The notes beneath the pieces were generated by a model. It saw only the letters and a program-made list of their open reading frames with translations, had not been told where the DNA came from and made no database searches. From NCBI GenBank assembly GCA_037783545.1, contig JBBELK010000369.1:1178001-1242000 (forward strand): a DNA stretch of 64,000 bases, read 5' to 3'. Numbering within the stretch: position 1 is the stretch's first letter; the number at the start of each line of letters is the position of its first letter. The position numbers were made by a program, and so were the translations under genes. Of this stretch, positions 19,600 through 32,129 are shown in pieces. The stretch is from Henricia sp. BOLD:AAB3569. Its lineage: Eukaryota > Echinodermata > Asteroidea > Spinulosida > Echinasteridae.

Positions 19600-21760
19600 A
19601 ATATATGAAATAATGCCAAAAGAAAGGGTTAAATGTCAAAAAAGGCTCGTCACTTGTAACTAGATTAGTGTGACGTCAGTAGGCGTAGTATTGGGTCTAA
19701 ACATTCGCTGGTAATCTGAAACAGTTCACTGGTTTTTGTGTCGACCCAGTAACCTTGGTAACACACAAAGGGTGACTTTTCACTTTTGTGGTATATTTGC
19801 CCTGTTGGAAAGAATGTACAGTAGTCTCTTAATTTTCCGTCATTTGAATTTGACGGCTTGTATAGAGTCTAAGGCTCATCAAAGTTAGTTGAATTTGAAA
19901 AAAAATGAAACGATCTTTCTTATTGCTAAAATTGGCATTTTCCAACTCAAAATTTGTCTCATGTTGTCATTAGAAAATAATCGAATACATGTAGTTTCCC
20001 ATTGCTTCAGACCTTGTTTACAAAACCTATGACATTAGCTAAATGTTCGTGTCTCCTAAGAAAACATTCAGTTTTTCATAAACCTAATTTTGGGGTTTCC
20101 CTTAAATCTGCACTTACTGTCACTGATGCTTGATAAGTCGTTTTAAGGAAATAGTAATGGTAAAATTCTCAATTTTTACTATAATCAAACATTTTAGAAA
20201 AACAATTGTATTTTAGCTTTTTTATTTCCTGCAATAAAATGGCCACTAATACACACAAGTTCATGAACACGATGTCCAACGTGCTCTATAAAAGTGTTTT
20301 TTTTAATAATACAATTACTATATACAATTTAAAATTAATATTTATTTCTTCCTCCATGATTCACCACATCCAACAGCGGAAGGCGCGCCAATTACAGGAA
20401 TGGGATCAATATATGTTCACGTATACATAAACACGTTATTGTTGCCACGAACATCATACAACACCATGCATTTTGAGGAATTAAGACAGTGCTGCCCCAC
20501 TATCCTAATTACTACATGTACATTTTTATACCTTTCGTCACGGTTTTCAAATGGACAACACACGAAAACCTCGAAATAATCACCATAATACATGTACACC
20601 AAATGAACACCGTAAAGCCAAAACGATAGACCTTTATAAAAGAAATATAACGAATACGTGTACAAACCACATCCTACCTTCTTTTTACGCAAACACCACA
20701 ACTCCAGAAAAACGAACGTTGCTGTACAAGTTAATGGTTGCCGTGTAAATTGTTATGGGGACCAAAATCGTATAGTTAACCATACGGTACAAGCCATGGG
20801 TTTATTGATTGTTAGATGAAAAGTCGACACGTTCACAACCGCACAACTACCTTTACGCCGCGTCCACAGTCCAATCTTCGCCCCTTTTCATGTGATTTTC
20901 TGTGGTTGAATTTTATTAGAAGTTAATCACGCATACCCCTGTTCACCAGACGTGCTGCAGACGTAGATTTCAAAACGTGTACTTTATTCAAGTTCACGGA
21001 AGTGTAAAAGAAAATACACGATACTCAATAAACCCACGCAGTTCTTCAACAAATGCATGTAGGATATCAAAACGGTTGGAGACCAAGATGAACACTGATT
21101 CAGTTTACATTTTGGTGAATGAAAACACCGTTGTGTCGTGCAAGCCATGCACGCACAACATTCTATATTTTGTTAACACTACACTGAGTGAACAACAGTG
21201 CAACATTATGCTAAGCGAATAAAACCGGGATAGAAATACTGTATTAAACTCGTTATATAATAAGCGGCCATTTCGTTTTGAAGGTCGGAACACAGGACTC
21301 CATTGTCAATAGAAATTTGTGGGTCAGAAGGACATGCATGCAACAGCCGTCAACTATAAACGGGATATAATGCGGCAGGTGCGTACATAATACGGCTGAG
21401 GCTAATAAGCCAGGCACTCCGTGCTTTCCCATCACAGCCCGTGTACGAACCCGTCATGGTTATGGAAGGAATGTACCCAATTGATGTACATCGTGTACGT
21501 GCAGGTGCATACACATCCACATTCGGGCTCTTGCAGCTGTGAACTGTGCGATCCGCATTCGGGTCATGCACGGAGTGCCTGGCTTATAGCCTCTCCCTAC
21601 ATAATACAGCATATTACATAATTATGCATAACAACTACAACACATGTATGTACCATGTTTCCTTCCTCCATGTATATACTAACCCCGCCATATTGTCGGT
21701 GTTATCCAGAGGTTGGACCAATTTCTGACTTAAATGTTTGCCGTTTATAATACGTAGTTG
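19600..21760. other. Divergent intergenic region between genes A and B
   Basis: Genes A and B are transcribed away from each other from this 2.2-kb stretch, so it should hold both promoters. 19672-19800 resembles 29470-29600 and 43711-43945. 20120-20410 resembles 27220-27670. No further gene was recognised, and no TATA box stands out. Confidence 0.45.
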
Positions 21761-21824
21761 TTTAGGCAGGCCAATTTCCCGTGGTAAACCGAGGAGCGGA
21801 CGTGGAGGGTGAGACGGTGGATCG

Positions 21825-24800
21825 ATGAAGCGCATAACCCAGGCAGTAATTCTGCTCATAGCAGCCCTGATCCTCGGAGTCCTGTGCTTATACAATGGAG
21901 GAAGCTTATACTTGTCCGGAAACACTAGCGATGGTAGGTCTTAAATTATGAATGAAATCTCAGCGGTTGGCAGACGGCTGTTCACGTAGCGTTTACTCTG
22001 CTTCTTGCAGAAATCATGTGCATTTTTGTGACAAGTGTCGTTCTGTGGCACATAATTTTATCATGGAGGAAGATCAAACATAATATGCAAAAAAATTCAT
22101 TACGTACGCAAATCATTATTGCGTAGGGCATTAGATTTCCAAGACAACTCAAACCACTTTTTGCTGTATTAAGCTTCCTCAGATTTGTCTGTTTTTCCCT
22201 GCTGCTGTTTTCTGCTGCTTCTAATGAAATAAATGAATCAGCCAATCAACAATTACTTTTCTTTTAATTGCAGTCGCTATATTAAAATGGTTGAACTTAA
22301 GTTGGTGTTTTTACCTCGCAATTGCTCTCAACAATTAATAAATGCACAGTGCTCGACCGTACCACATGTATTAACTTCTGCATGTACATGTTAAACATTT
22401 CAATTTTTAATTTCATTTTCAAGTCTTCAATTTCAGTTTCACTTTTTTGCAAGAGTTTAAAAAACACTGACCATCATCCCACTGCAATATTTTCAAGGGG
22501 AAATTTAGTAGTTGATCATGGCCTCAGACCTTGTGTGCAAAACATACGAGACTGGCTTAAGAAATCTCCGTTTTCTAAGAAAATATTTAATTATCCCCAC
22601 TCCTAAATTTGGGTATTCAATTTAATTTGATGCTTGATAAATATATTTAAAAGAAATTATTCTTACCATTTTTTGCGGCAAAAATTTAGAACGCAGAATA
22701 TTTAATATGAAATGCGGCTATCTTTTTCTTGGCCTTGTCAGATTGTTTAAATCAATTCCCCCCCATTTTTCACATTTGCTCAGCCTCATCGCCCACCCCA
22801 CCCCAGCCTCCCTCTTCCCCTTCCCCTCCCCATTCCCCCCTCTCCTCCCCTACCCATCCCTCCCCCTCACCTACCCATCCCCCTCCCCTACCCGTACCTC
22901 CCGTCCCCTTACCTCCCCTCCCCTACCCCACCCCACCCTTGCAAATCTCGGGTCTCGAACCACGCCTAGTTTCAATAAGGCGCTTTCACAGGGGGTCAAA
23001 AGGTTAGGGGTCACTATTGCTTGTCCCCCAGAAGGTAAGAGAACAATAGAGCCACATGTTTTTCCCCACGTGGCTCTATTTTTCTCTCCCGATCTGGAGG
23101 ACAAGCCCGTGACCCTTTGACCCCTGTGAAAGCTAAAAGTTAAAATGTGCAATGGGAGCAAATATTGATTTTTAAATGCAGACGGCATGACAGCTGAAAA
23201 TGTATATATAGGCCTACTATTAAAAAAAGTGTAAAAACGGAATATATTTATCTCAATCGCGATAGGTGCAAATTATTCTTGTATTCGGGTTAAACTTCAA
23301 AAGGCTAATAGTGGTAACTGCATTATCATTAATGAATAATTGCTAATTATAATGCATTGAGAAATTTAGTGTATAAAGCTTACATTTGCATTGTATACAT
23401 GTACATGTCTGCTAATTATGTACAGTATATATGTATTATGCAGAACTATATGGGTAGCCGTGTTAGTCTAGCAAAACTATAATGGAAATTAAGGTAGCAA
23501 TTAAAGACTAACTAAAGTAATAACTGCATAAGCTTTCGTAGCAGCAACTACTCCATCAGATACAAAGACGCACTGTATTATACAGTGTTAAAACCGCTGT
23601 GCTGTTCAAAGCTATTAATATTAATAATCATATACCGTACAAAATATTTATTACTGTGTAACAGAATCGATTATTGACCGTGAAGCCTCGCCAGGGTTTG
23701 GAGTCTCGCCGACCCCACGGCTGTTTCATGTACTTCCCACTGCAGCCCAACGGCGAGACAAAACAGTCCTAGAGAGAGGGATAGGCCTACCGAACGAGGT
23801 ATGTTCTGGCCCTCAAATTTGATAGGAAAATGTAACCAATAAATTTAAGTTGTACGCAGTCGCAGTCCACGATTGTTTTTTGAGAGTTTTCTTTAATCAA
23901 ACTTAGAATTCTAGTTTACAAATCCATATTGGAAACGAACTATAGTTAAAAATTTGAATTGTTCAAAACCTCTTTTAAAGCCCCAATACATGTGGGTAAT
24001 TCCCAAAATTAGGGGATCAAAAGTGTGACATGCTTTTTAAGATTTCCAAGTGTTTTTAATGATTGAAAGTGGTTTTCGAGTAGAAAATAATTATTTGTAT
24101 TTAAACAAATGGCACTAAAATTTAATGTTTGTGTGTAGATATGGCACCAAGGTTAATGCAAACTCATTTTACAGCCAATTTTCATTGGCGTAGGTAACCC
24201 GGGACACCAAACTTCTATCCAATACCATGGAACAATTTATAAGCCTTTATGGTCTTTTGTTTTGAATATTTTTTAGGAATCAGAAAACAAAATATTGAAG
24301 AAAATGATGCTGCCCCCTATAATCATAGGCCGCAGTCCATTACTGAGAATTTGTGGTCATACGCGGTGATTTGTGAAGCAGAGAGTGTCGTACGTAACTA
24401 ATTTTGGGAATTACCCATGTACATCATTTGCAGTGACCTGAAATTTTAATTAACGATTTGACAAGAAAACTCCGACTAAGTGTTGATAGCAATAATAACA
24501 GACACCACATTATTATTGGCAACTAAAGATTTTATTTTATTTTTTAAAACATCTGTAGACTATTTTTTATTATCCATTCAACACAAAAACCATGCATGGA
24601 TTTTTATGGTTTTTTGAAGTATTATTGCATCTGTGTGGCTGAAATTTCTACAAGGCAGTTTATCAACATTTGTAAGTCAGTTATGACATTGTGATGCTGT
24701 TGTTCCTGTTTAAAAAAGTTTTTCAATCATGTAATCTGTGTTTAAAACAGACAAATGCTACAAAACCTACCGTACCGGGTTTCCTCGACTTGGAAAACTT

Positions 24801-26023
24801 GGACCGAGAAAGTGCATTGGTTATTGGACATCGTAAGGAAAACAGGGGTGAGTCATCACTGGTCTCAGTTGGGAAAAAACGGCATTAGCCTACACTCCAG
24901 TCAAATGTTCAAGTCCGAGTTTAATGTTTAACTCTGAGTTAAAAACGGTGACTCGAGTCCAAGTCAAGTCACTTGTGGTTGGAAAATTGAGTTAACTCAA
25001 GTCATATACAGTAAAAATATCTGTATCGGGTCCTAAAGTACCGGGTCCTAAAGTATCGGGTCCCGAGTATCATCGGGTCCCGAGTATCATCGGGTCCCGA
25101 GTATCATCGGGTCCCGAGTATCATCGGGTCACGAGTATCATCGAGTCCCGAGTATCATCGAGTCCCGAGTATCATCGAGTCCCGAGTATCATCGAGTCCC
25201 CAGTATCATCGAGTCCCCAGTATCATCGAGTCCCCAGTATCATCGAGTCCCCAGTATTATCGAGTCCCCAGTATTATCGAGTCCCGAGTATCAGGTCTCG
25301 GGTCTAAGTCATTGTGGTCTTTCTTAACCAGGCTTTCTGACGATCGGCATCACGACTGCTAAAAGGAAAAACGCCAGCTACCTGAAGCCGACTTTACAAT
25401 CCCTCATCGACAATGCCAACAAACAGGAACGCGCCCAAGTGCGAATTGTGGTCTTCGCTTGCGACCTCGAAGCCGAGTCTCGACAAGAAGCACACGATAT
25501 CGTCTCGGAATTTCCTGAGCATGTTCAGAGTGGTCTACTCCAGCTCATAGAGGCACCAAAATCATTCTACCCTCCTCTAACTGGCATCAAGAGAACCTTC
25601 AATGACCCAGAGTTGCGAGTACGCTGGCGCACAAAGGAGAACCTAGACAATGTCTTTTTGTTTACCTACTCATTCGGTATATCTGACTACTACATGCTGC
25701 TGGATGACGATCTAGAGATCGTCCCAAGATATTTTGTGAAGGTCAAAAACTTCATTAGAAGACACTCGAGAGATAAATGGATCGTCTTGGACATGTCTGA
25801 GCGGGGCACGGGCAAGCTGTTTCGGGACGAAGACTTGCCCCACTTGGCTCGGTTTCTGGGGCAGTTTTACCAAGAGAAGCCGGTGGATTTGTTGTTTAAT
25901 CACTTGATGAAAATGAAGAATCAGGCCCGCCATTTTGTTTTGACACCCTATCTTTTTAGACATCTTGGGGTGGTCTCAAGTTTGAGCTTGAAAAATAAAC
26001 ATCTTGGCCCCAACTACACGTAA
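21825..26023 (+). CDS. MGAT4-like N-acetylglucosaminyltransferase gene B
   Basis: Four exons join in phase: 21825-21933, 23665-23798, 24751-24847 and 25332-26023, giving 343 residues. Exon 1 encodes MKRITQ and a hydrophobic anchor (type II membrane topology, Golgi expected). Exon 2 is a proline- and arginine-rich stem with no match to known motifs; its call rests on phase and open frame. Exon 3 encodes GFLDLENLDRE then ALVIGHRKENR. Exon 4 is the catalytic domain: GFLTIGITTAKRK, SGLLQLIEAPKSFYPP, WRTKENLDNVF, YYMLLDDDLEI (acidic metal/nucleotide motif, about residues 238-240) and QFYQEKPVDLLF. The protein is shorter than vertebrate MGAT4A/B (about 535 aa) and MGAT4C (478 aa), lacking their C-terminal part. 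Closest by motif to MGAT4C (EAPxxxYPxL, RxKxNxD, SDYY). Substrate is inferred from family only. Confidence 0.85.
22755..22945 (+). repeat. Polypyrimidine tract (C-runs) in gene B intron 1
   Basis: About 190 bases almost devoid of purines, made of CCCC runs separated by T, A or TA. The opposite strand is G-rich with many G4-capable runs. Long frames across it are composition artefacts. Confidence 0.8.
22983..23132. mobile_element. MITE with nested palindrome
   Basis: Ends CTTTCACAGGGGGTCAAAAG and its near reverse complement; the arms continue to about 45 bases. The centre is a second palindrome around AGAGCCACATG. It directly follows the polypyrimidine tract. Confidence 0.65.
23975..24725. 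repeat. F1 element interrupted by a MITE
   Basis: The outer F1 sequence is split: its left end lies before 23988 and resumes at 24421 with CATTTGCAGTGACC. The insert 23988-24421 has mirrored ends (GGGTAATTCCCAAAATTAG). Gene B intron 2, just before exon 3. Confidence 0.6.
25021..25310 (+). repeat. 17-bp minisatellite before gene B exon 4
   Basis: About 14 regular units of TATCATCGGGTCCCGAG follow a few irregular ones. Variants occur in blocks: CGGGTCCCGAG first, then CGAGTCCCGAG, then CGAGTCCCCAG, then ATTATCGAG. It ends about 20 bases before the acceptor of the catalytic exon at 25332. Confidence 0.9.
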
Positions 26024-27714
26024 ACGAGGCCAACGCTATAAACAATTTCGTCGGTTTTAAAAGTTTATCTTGAATTAATTGAAACTGGCAAAAGTACTTT
26101 TTTAAAAACTGAAAGCCACAGGGTCCTTTTATCACAGTACTTTTCTATTTCCCCCCTAATTTTGGCATATAATTATACTAACCAAAGGTTAGAAAAATCA
26201 AGGCTATATACTTTAAGAATGAAAGGTTGAAAACAAATCGGGCAGTCTTTTTGTAAAACAAAAAAATCGTAAAGTGCACACTTTCGCAAAGCAACATTTA
26301 ACATATTTAACTTGTTTTAAGAGAATAATTTCGTTTGGACCAACGCATTAACTCCTTACTTTAAATAATTTAGTTGTTGGTTGTGACATTAAATGGAGTA
26401 AATATGTGTGCTATTTAAAAATAAACCTTTAATGCCAAAAATGCACATAATCAGGAATCTATAACCACTGTTATGTCTATTTTAATTAACTAAAATTCGA
26501 AATGGTTTCTTTGGCAATCGACGTTAATTAAGAGTGCATTGTATATGCACTATAGATCAATAATATTGATTCAATATGCTACTTAGTGCTATTTTCTACG
26601 ATTTGTCTCTCATCCCAAGTTTAGTTTTGTCTACAGTGACAGAGAAGATAACTGTCCGATTTCCCCCAAATGGAGGGTATTTTTTAAATCCTTATTTTAA
26701 ATATGTTGACATGCATAATTTGGCCATGGGGTAGTGCAAATCTTGAATATAATTATTGTTGAAGTAAACTCTGGAAACGCTTAATGGAAGGCGGTTTTTC
26801 AGTGTTATACTATACGTGTCAAAAAAATATGAATTGTAGGATAGGGCGACAAATCGTGTGTAAAAAAGGTATATTAGGGCGACCTGCTCAACAGGGCGAC
26901 ATTTTGGTGTCGCCCTAATATTTTTGAGTTTAAAATTCATTTTTTAAGGTCAAAAACCATTTTTTTTTTAAATCGAGAACCATTTTTATTAGGTCTAGAA
27001 CCGATTCTCTTAGGTCTGGAACCATCTCTGGAAGCTTTGGGTAAAAAATAAGGTGTCATTTTGAGTCGCTCTTGCCGAAATTTCGGTGGTCTCCAGGGAG
27101 AGTCTTCCCGAAATGTCGCCCTATTGCGGCATTCAGGGTTATTTAAACACCTGTCCTTCTTTTAATATTTAATAACCTTGTCATTTTCCAACGAATTTAA
27201 ACCAACATTTTACATCATGTAAACAAGGCCGTTTTAAGGAAAATAGTAATTGTAAATTTCTCAATTATTTTACTAGTAAAAATTATTAGAAAAATAGTAT
27301 TTTAGCTCTTTACTTTCTGCAAGAAAATGGCCAGGAATAGGCCTACACACAATTTCATGGACACGATGTCCAACGTGCTATCTCGATTAAAGGGAAAACC
27401 GGCTATTTTGGGCTCGAAATAGACCCATACATGATTCTGAAAGTCTTTCCGAAATAGATTGAAGAGAACCTGTTTTTGAGCATTTTTCAAAAAAATCAAG
27501 GTCACGTGATTTATCGGAACCAGATTTTGGATAAATCACGCGTGTGATACACAGTTTATTCCTGGAGTTTATTACTGCAGTACTGCATCAAATTCAGCTC
27601 TGATATTTTTATTTTATTTATTTACCACATCCAACAGCGGAAGGACCGCCAATTACAGGAATGGGATCATTAACATAGATATTCGAATAACTATCAACTT
27701 ATAAGTTGAATTAG

Positions 27715-27900
27715 AAACTGCCAGAGACACCGGGGAATCCCTCCCCTTGCTCTTCACGAAAAAAATGCTCTGGGATCTTTAAAGTGCGTTACCGAAACCT
27801 AACACACTTGACCAACGGCTTTACATCCCTTCCGAAGGACGGAACAATGTGATTAAGTGCTTTGCTTAAGAGCACAAGTGCTACAACCCGTATTTATGAG
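27715..27900. repeat. SINE-like fragment F4, copy 2
   Basis: The sequence carries CTCTGGGATCTTTAAAG and CCTTCCGAAGGACGG, words typical of retroposon tails in marine invertebrates. It is related to 8850-8965. Confidence 0.45.
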
Positions 27901-27984
27901 TATATGACAAAAGAGACAGGGAATGGCAACGGGTTAGGCTTGGTGCATCTCAGAAATATTAACGTGGTTAAACAAATGTCTGGT

Positions 27985-28565
27985 TTAAAGGGCCTGTGAC
28001 ATGCTAAACAACTTTGTGCCTAAGCTTTGCTTCATAATGACGAATTACTTGTTCAGCAAGACATACTATTGTTCGTTTGGATGTAAAATCAATAAAAGGT
28101 GACTTTTTTCAACTTTAAAGATTTCACTGCAATAAATCACAGACAGAGGGCGCTGTTTTGAGTGCATCACATAAGGAAGACAGAAGGAAAAAGTTAAGAA
28201 AAAACAGAAGACTTCAAGTTGGACTTGTGGCAAATTGCTGCAGTTTCTACCCCCAGTTTTGTCATGGCTTACTGCAGGCAACATGTAAAACAAACTCAAA
28301 CAGCCATGGATTACAAAAGTTTCAGGAAAATTAAGAAAAAAGTGGAATCTTTTGTGCACAGTTAAATGTGATTTTCCTGTGTCTGCCTCTTGTGACATAG
28401 TGACCTTGGTCATGAATATGCATATTTTCATTAGCATAAAAACTAAAAACCTTTGTTTTAACCCCCAAAGCAAGCTCCAAATAGGATTTTTATGACTTTA
28501 ACTGAGTAGAGTGGTTTTAAAGCATAGATTTCATTGATAAAAATCCTAAATAAGGGGCCCTTTAA
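27985..28565. mobile_element. TTAA-ended element containing the 13.2-kb-like repeat
   Basis: The outer bases are TTTAAAGGGCC on the left and GGCCCTTTAAA on the right, giving TTAA at both edges. The interior 28057-28380 resembles 13160-13440. No transposase frame. Confidence 0.5.
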
Positions 28566-28767
28566 AGTCAACTTGAACGTTTACTTCTGTTGAGAGTAGA
28601 TAAAAGCACCACCACCACCACAAACGAACAAAACAAAATGAAAATGTGTATTTTTTTTCCATTCCTAACAATACAAGAGACATTTTTAGAAGAAAAAAGT
28701 TTGGTCGAAAAAATAAAACATGCATACTGCCCTCAGTTGGCGGCAGGTGGTGAGGCTTCTATACGAT

Positions 28768-29330
28768 AGACTGGTTTCCTCCCCACATATTCCACATACA
28801 ACGACTGAATATGAGAACCGGCTACCGTATAGTGTTAAAACTAGCACTAAGCATTACGTCATGCATTTATTTGTAGGAGCGCACAACCGTTAATTGTTAA
28901 AGCGCGCTACGGCACGAGTGTATAATAATTTGAAAGGGGTTATTCCACATTTGGCCAATACATATTTAATATATTAACCTTAAAATATTACATATGCCAA
29001 TTATAGCATGTTCGCTTATTGCGAAAATATAGGGATCGGTAAAGGGCAGCCATGACCGGGCAGAATTCTGCCCGGTCACGTGGTTATTATTATTATTTTA
29101 AAAAGTAAGTGCGCATATTTTGCATTGACATTTGTAATCCGGCCGTGCGTGTCGAACATATTCAATTAATGTAAATAAAGTACATTGCCTAAAGCAAAGG
29201 GCTTCGCCAATTTGTAAATATATAACGCACAATGCGCACGCGCAAAGACGATCAATCGCAGATCAAGATGAAGCGCCTTTTACCTGTTCCTATATTCTCC
29301 TATGTGGAATATGTGGACGGGAACCAGTCT
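28768..29330. mobile_element. Inverted-repeat element, about 0.56 kb
   Basis: The left arm AGACTGGTTTCCTCCCCACA continues with TATTCCACATA; the right arm is the reverse complement with two changes. A further copy of the outermost words appears near 29426-29454. Confidence 0.6.
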
Positions 29331-29649
29331 AGAACTATAACGTCCTGACGTGCATTCGGGTAACTTCGGGAACCTTCGGGAAAAGAAGGTTGTCTGACCT
29401 AAAGATCGGTCGGGTATCGGGTCTGGGAACCAGACTATCTATACGATAGACTACATGTACTAAAGTATGACGTCTTTGCCAGGGTAACTGGGTCTAAACA
29501 TTCACTGGTAATCTGAAACGTCCATTGCTAAAGCGCATGGGAAACAGTTCACTGGTTTTAGTGTGGACACAATAACCTTGGTAACACACAAACGGTGATG
29601 TTTCCACCTTGGTACTCCAGGACAATATTATATTATTGTTTTTACAAAA

Positions 29650-29925
29650 TACTTTTTTTTGTAGGATATTAACAAGTAAAGGTGTCTTTAGAATTCATTT
29701 TAACATTATTTTATTTTTGTTTAGATTAATTGTTTAATTGTTTTTAATTGTTTTTAATTTTTTTTTACTCGCTTAACACAAGGGTGATGATGGATTTTAA
29801 TTATTATTTAAAAAAAAACATTGCTGCTTATGTAGCTCAAATTTCTGCAGGTAAGTTTTCCCAACATTATTTTTTAGATATAGGACAAGTTTCATCTGCA
29901 TATGTGATATAATGGGCCTTTAAAA
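29650..29925. repeat. F1 element, diverged copy
   Basis: Ends with a GGGCCTTTAAA-like edge and contains GCTCAAATTTCTGCAGG, as in the copies before genes C and D. Confidence 0.45.
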
Positions 29926-31181
29926 ACAATAACCCATTGTTTTACAAAACAAAAACAAACTTACTCCATTGTTCACGTCTTGTTATGCACGAGTGAGACG
30001 AAAAAGAACATATAGTTACAATAATTTCCCGTCACGTTTAGAGGTCCTTCATTCTGTAAAAACATCGGGGTTGGGGGGTGCCTTATCTGAAAAGAAAAGA
30101 AAAAACACACAAATTGGTTATAAGCTGTTGAATGGTAAAAACCTGACCCCACCCAGTGTTAAATTGTTCAGGCTCGTCGCCGTTCAAACTCGTTTATACA
30201 ATTACCAGCGGCGTTGCAACGTTGTATGATTCACAAGCGCATATAGCACGCACAGTTTGATAACTTGGTTAAAATGTAACGGCTTTGCTTTATCCCATAT
30301 TTGCAAATATGAAGACTGGAGTTTGAAAAAAATTATTTTAAGCTTGGAATACGCAGAGTGAATATGGATATCTGAGCAGTGCGGGATTGTATGGATCGAT
30401 AAAGGGTGAGTTTTAAATGTTTGAAATTCAAACATCGTGTGGATTTAATGAGCTCTTCCACTACTAAATATACGGACCATTTCCTTGAATACGGTTATTA
30501 TAAGCGACACATTATTTTAAAGGCAGGGGCCGAAATGTGACTGAGGCCCTAGCCTCATCATGTTTATATCGTGTAAGTTATCTGTGAACATTTCTGATTC
30601 TTCGAGATACCAATCATGTGTACTGCCTTTAAAGATTGTGTCGGAGATTTTGTGGACACGGTCACAATATTGCGAATTTTTTTTTTTTGTCGGGAAACTA
30701 CTCGCCAGTGTATTTTCATTATTTTTAATACTCGAAATGAATGTTTTTTGTCATTCCCATGCACAGGCTAATTGGAGCATCAAGTCTTTGCTGTGCTTAA
30801 TTTAATTTAATTTGATCAGTTAAGTAATAACTGTACAGAGTCATTAGGGTTTTGAAACTCTTTATAAAACTACTGATGGTTAACTCTAAAATTTGCTATA
30901 AATTTATCATTTTCTATTTGATAAAAACCGTTTCTGTTTTATTTTCAAATCAACACCCGATCACATTTGTTGTCCTAATTGTAGGCGTTTTAATGCAGTT
31001 CATTTATAATACATATAGCGTATTATGACGTGGACGCGCGCACACTGCAAAAAGTCACAATATTGCACGTTTCTATGCCAACGAATGCGACAATAAATAC
31101 AGAACAAAGGGTTTTCGCAGGGGTTGGGGGCGGGGGGTTGAAACTAAATTGAATACCATTTTAACTCGTATAATGTTGACA

Positions 31182-31860
31182 TAGGGTATACACCGCCACT
31201 AGTTCTTCCTAATAGTAATATGACATGATAATGCCCCAAAAACTGTAAATTTGGTTATGAAACATGATTTTAGCAATGAAAAGTTTTTCTTTGAAAACAC
31301 TTAGCCTATTATATAGATTATTTGTCATGCTGCATAGACTTAGTGCCTGGAGTCTCAACTGGCGAAAGTGTGTTAGGTTTATGGTAGTTTTTCCAAAATG
31401 CTTATTGTGAGGAAACGTGCATGAAATAAGTAAACTATGAGAAATGAAAATGTTTTTCGACGAAACTTGCGCAATATAATCTTTAAAAACAAGCAGAAAG
31501 CGTCGATCCGTTTGGGGATAACTGTGGGGATGGTTAAAGAAACTATACCCCAATACACGATTTAAACGGCGGTTAAAAAAAATGTGGTTAATAAGCATTC
31601 CACAAAATATATAGACTACTATAAAATTTGCTAAATTACTAATTTTGCTATTTTTTTTTCTGAATGCTTAAAATTATGCAAATGTTGATCTTTTGAAATC
31701 CGTTTTCCTACATAAAGGATCGATAAACATACATTGAAAGAAATGAAATTGCGAACAGGCATAATCGGTTTCACATGTTGCCAGTTGTGATGTCTTCTCC
31801 CTCGGTTTTCAAGAAGACGGAGCATTGACACTGCATATTATGCATAAATATGTTGAGATT
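31182..31860 (+). repeat. Dispersed repeat F5, long copy 1
   Basis: Starts near GGGTATACACCGCCACTAG and matches 38757-39350 over several hundred bases, including AAAGCGTCGATCCGTTT and AATAAGCATTCCA. Confidence 0.65.
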
Positions 31861-32010
31861 GAAAGCCAGCCATGTGGGACTTCAATTTAATAATAATAAT
31901 AATGAAAATTTATAATGCGCCGGTATCCATCAAAAAAGATGCTCATGGCGCAGAGATGCTCATGGCGCAGAGATGCTCATTTGACTGTAATAATACAGGA
32001 TTTTTAAGGC

Positions 32011-32129
32011 TATAGACCGTATCAAATAGCCGCCATTTCGTCGGGCAGTTTCTTTGTTCCTTGAGGACATGCATGTTTGCAAAATTTAAAACTTCCCTAC
32101 AAGATGGCAGCATTTCGATACTGTCTATA
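32011..32129. mobile_element. MITE family M3, copy 1
   Basis: Ends TATAGACCGTATCAAATAGC and reverse complement with changes; TA at both edges. Second copy at 37131-37248. Confidence 0.65.

Noticed and set aside
22707-23120. Long proline/serine-rich open frames
   Set aside because: They are translations of the C-rich tract and a MITE; stop codons are rare there for compositional reasons.
25021-25310. CRISPR-like array
   Set aside because: Units are 17-bp direct tandem repeats without spacers, in an animal intron.
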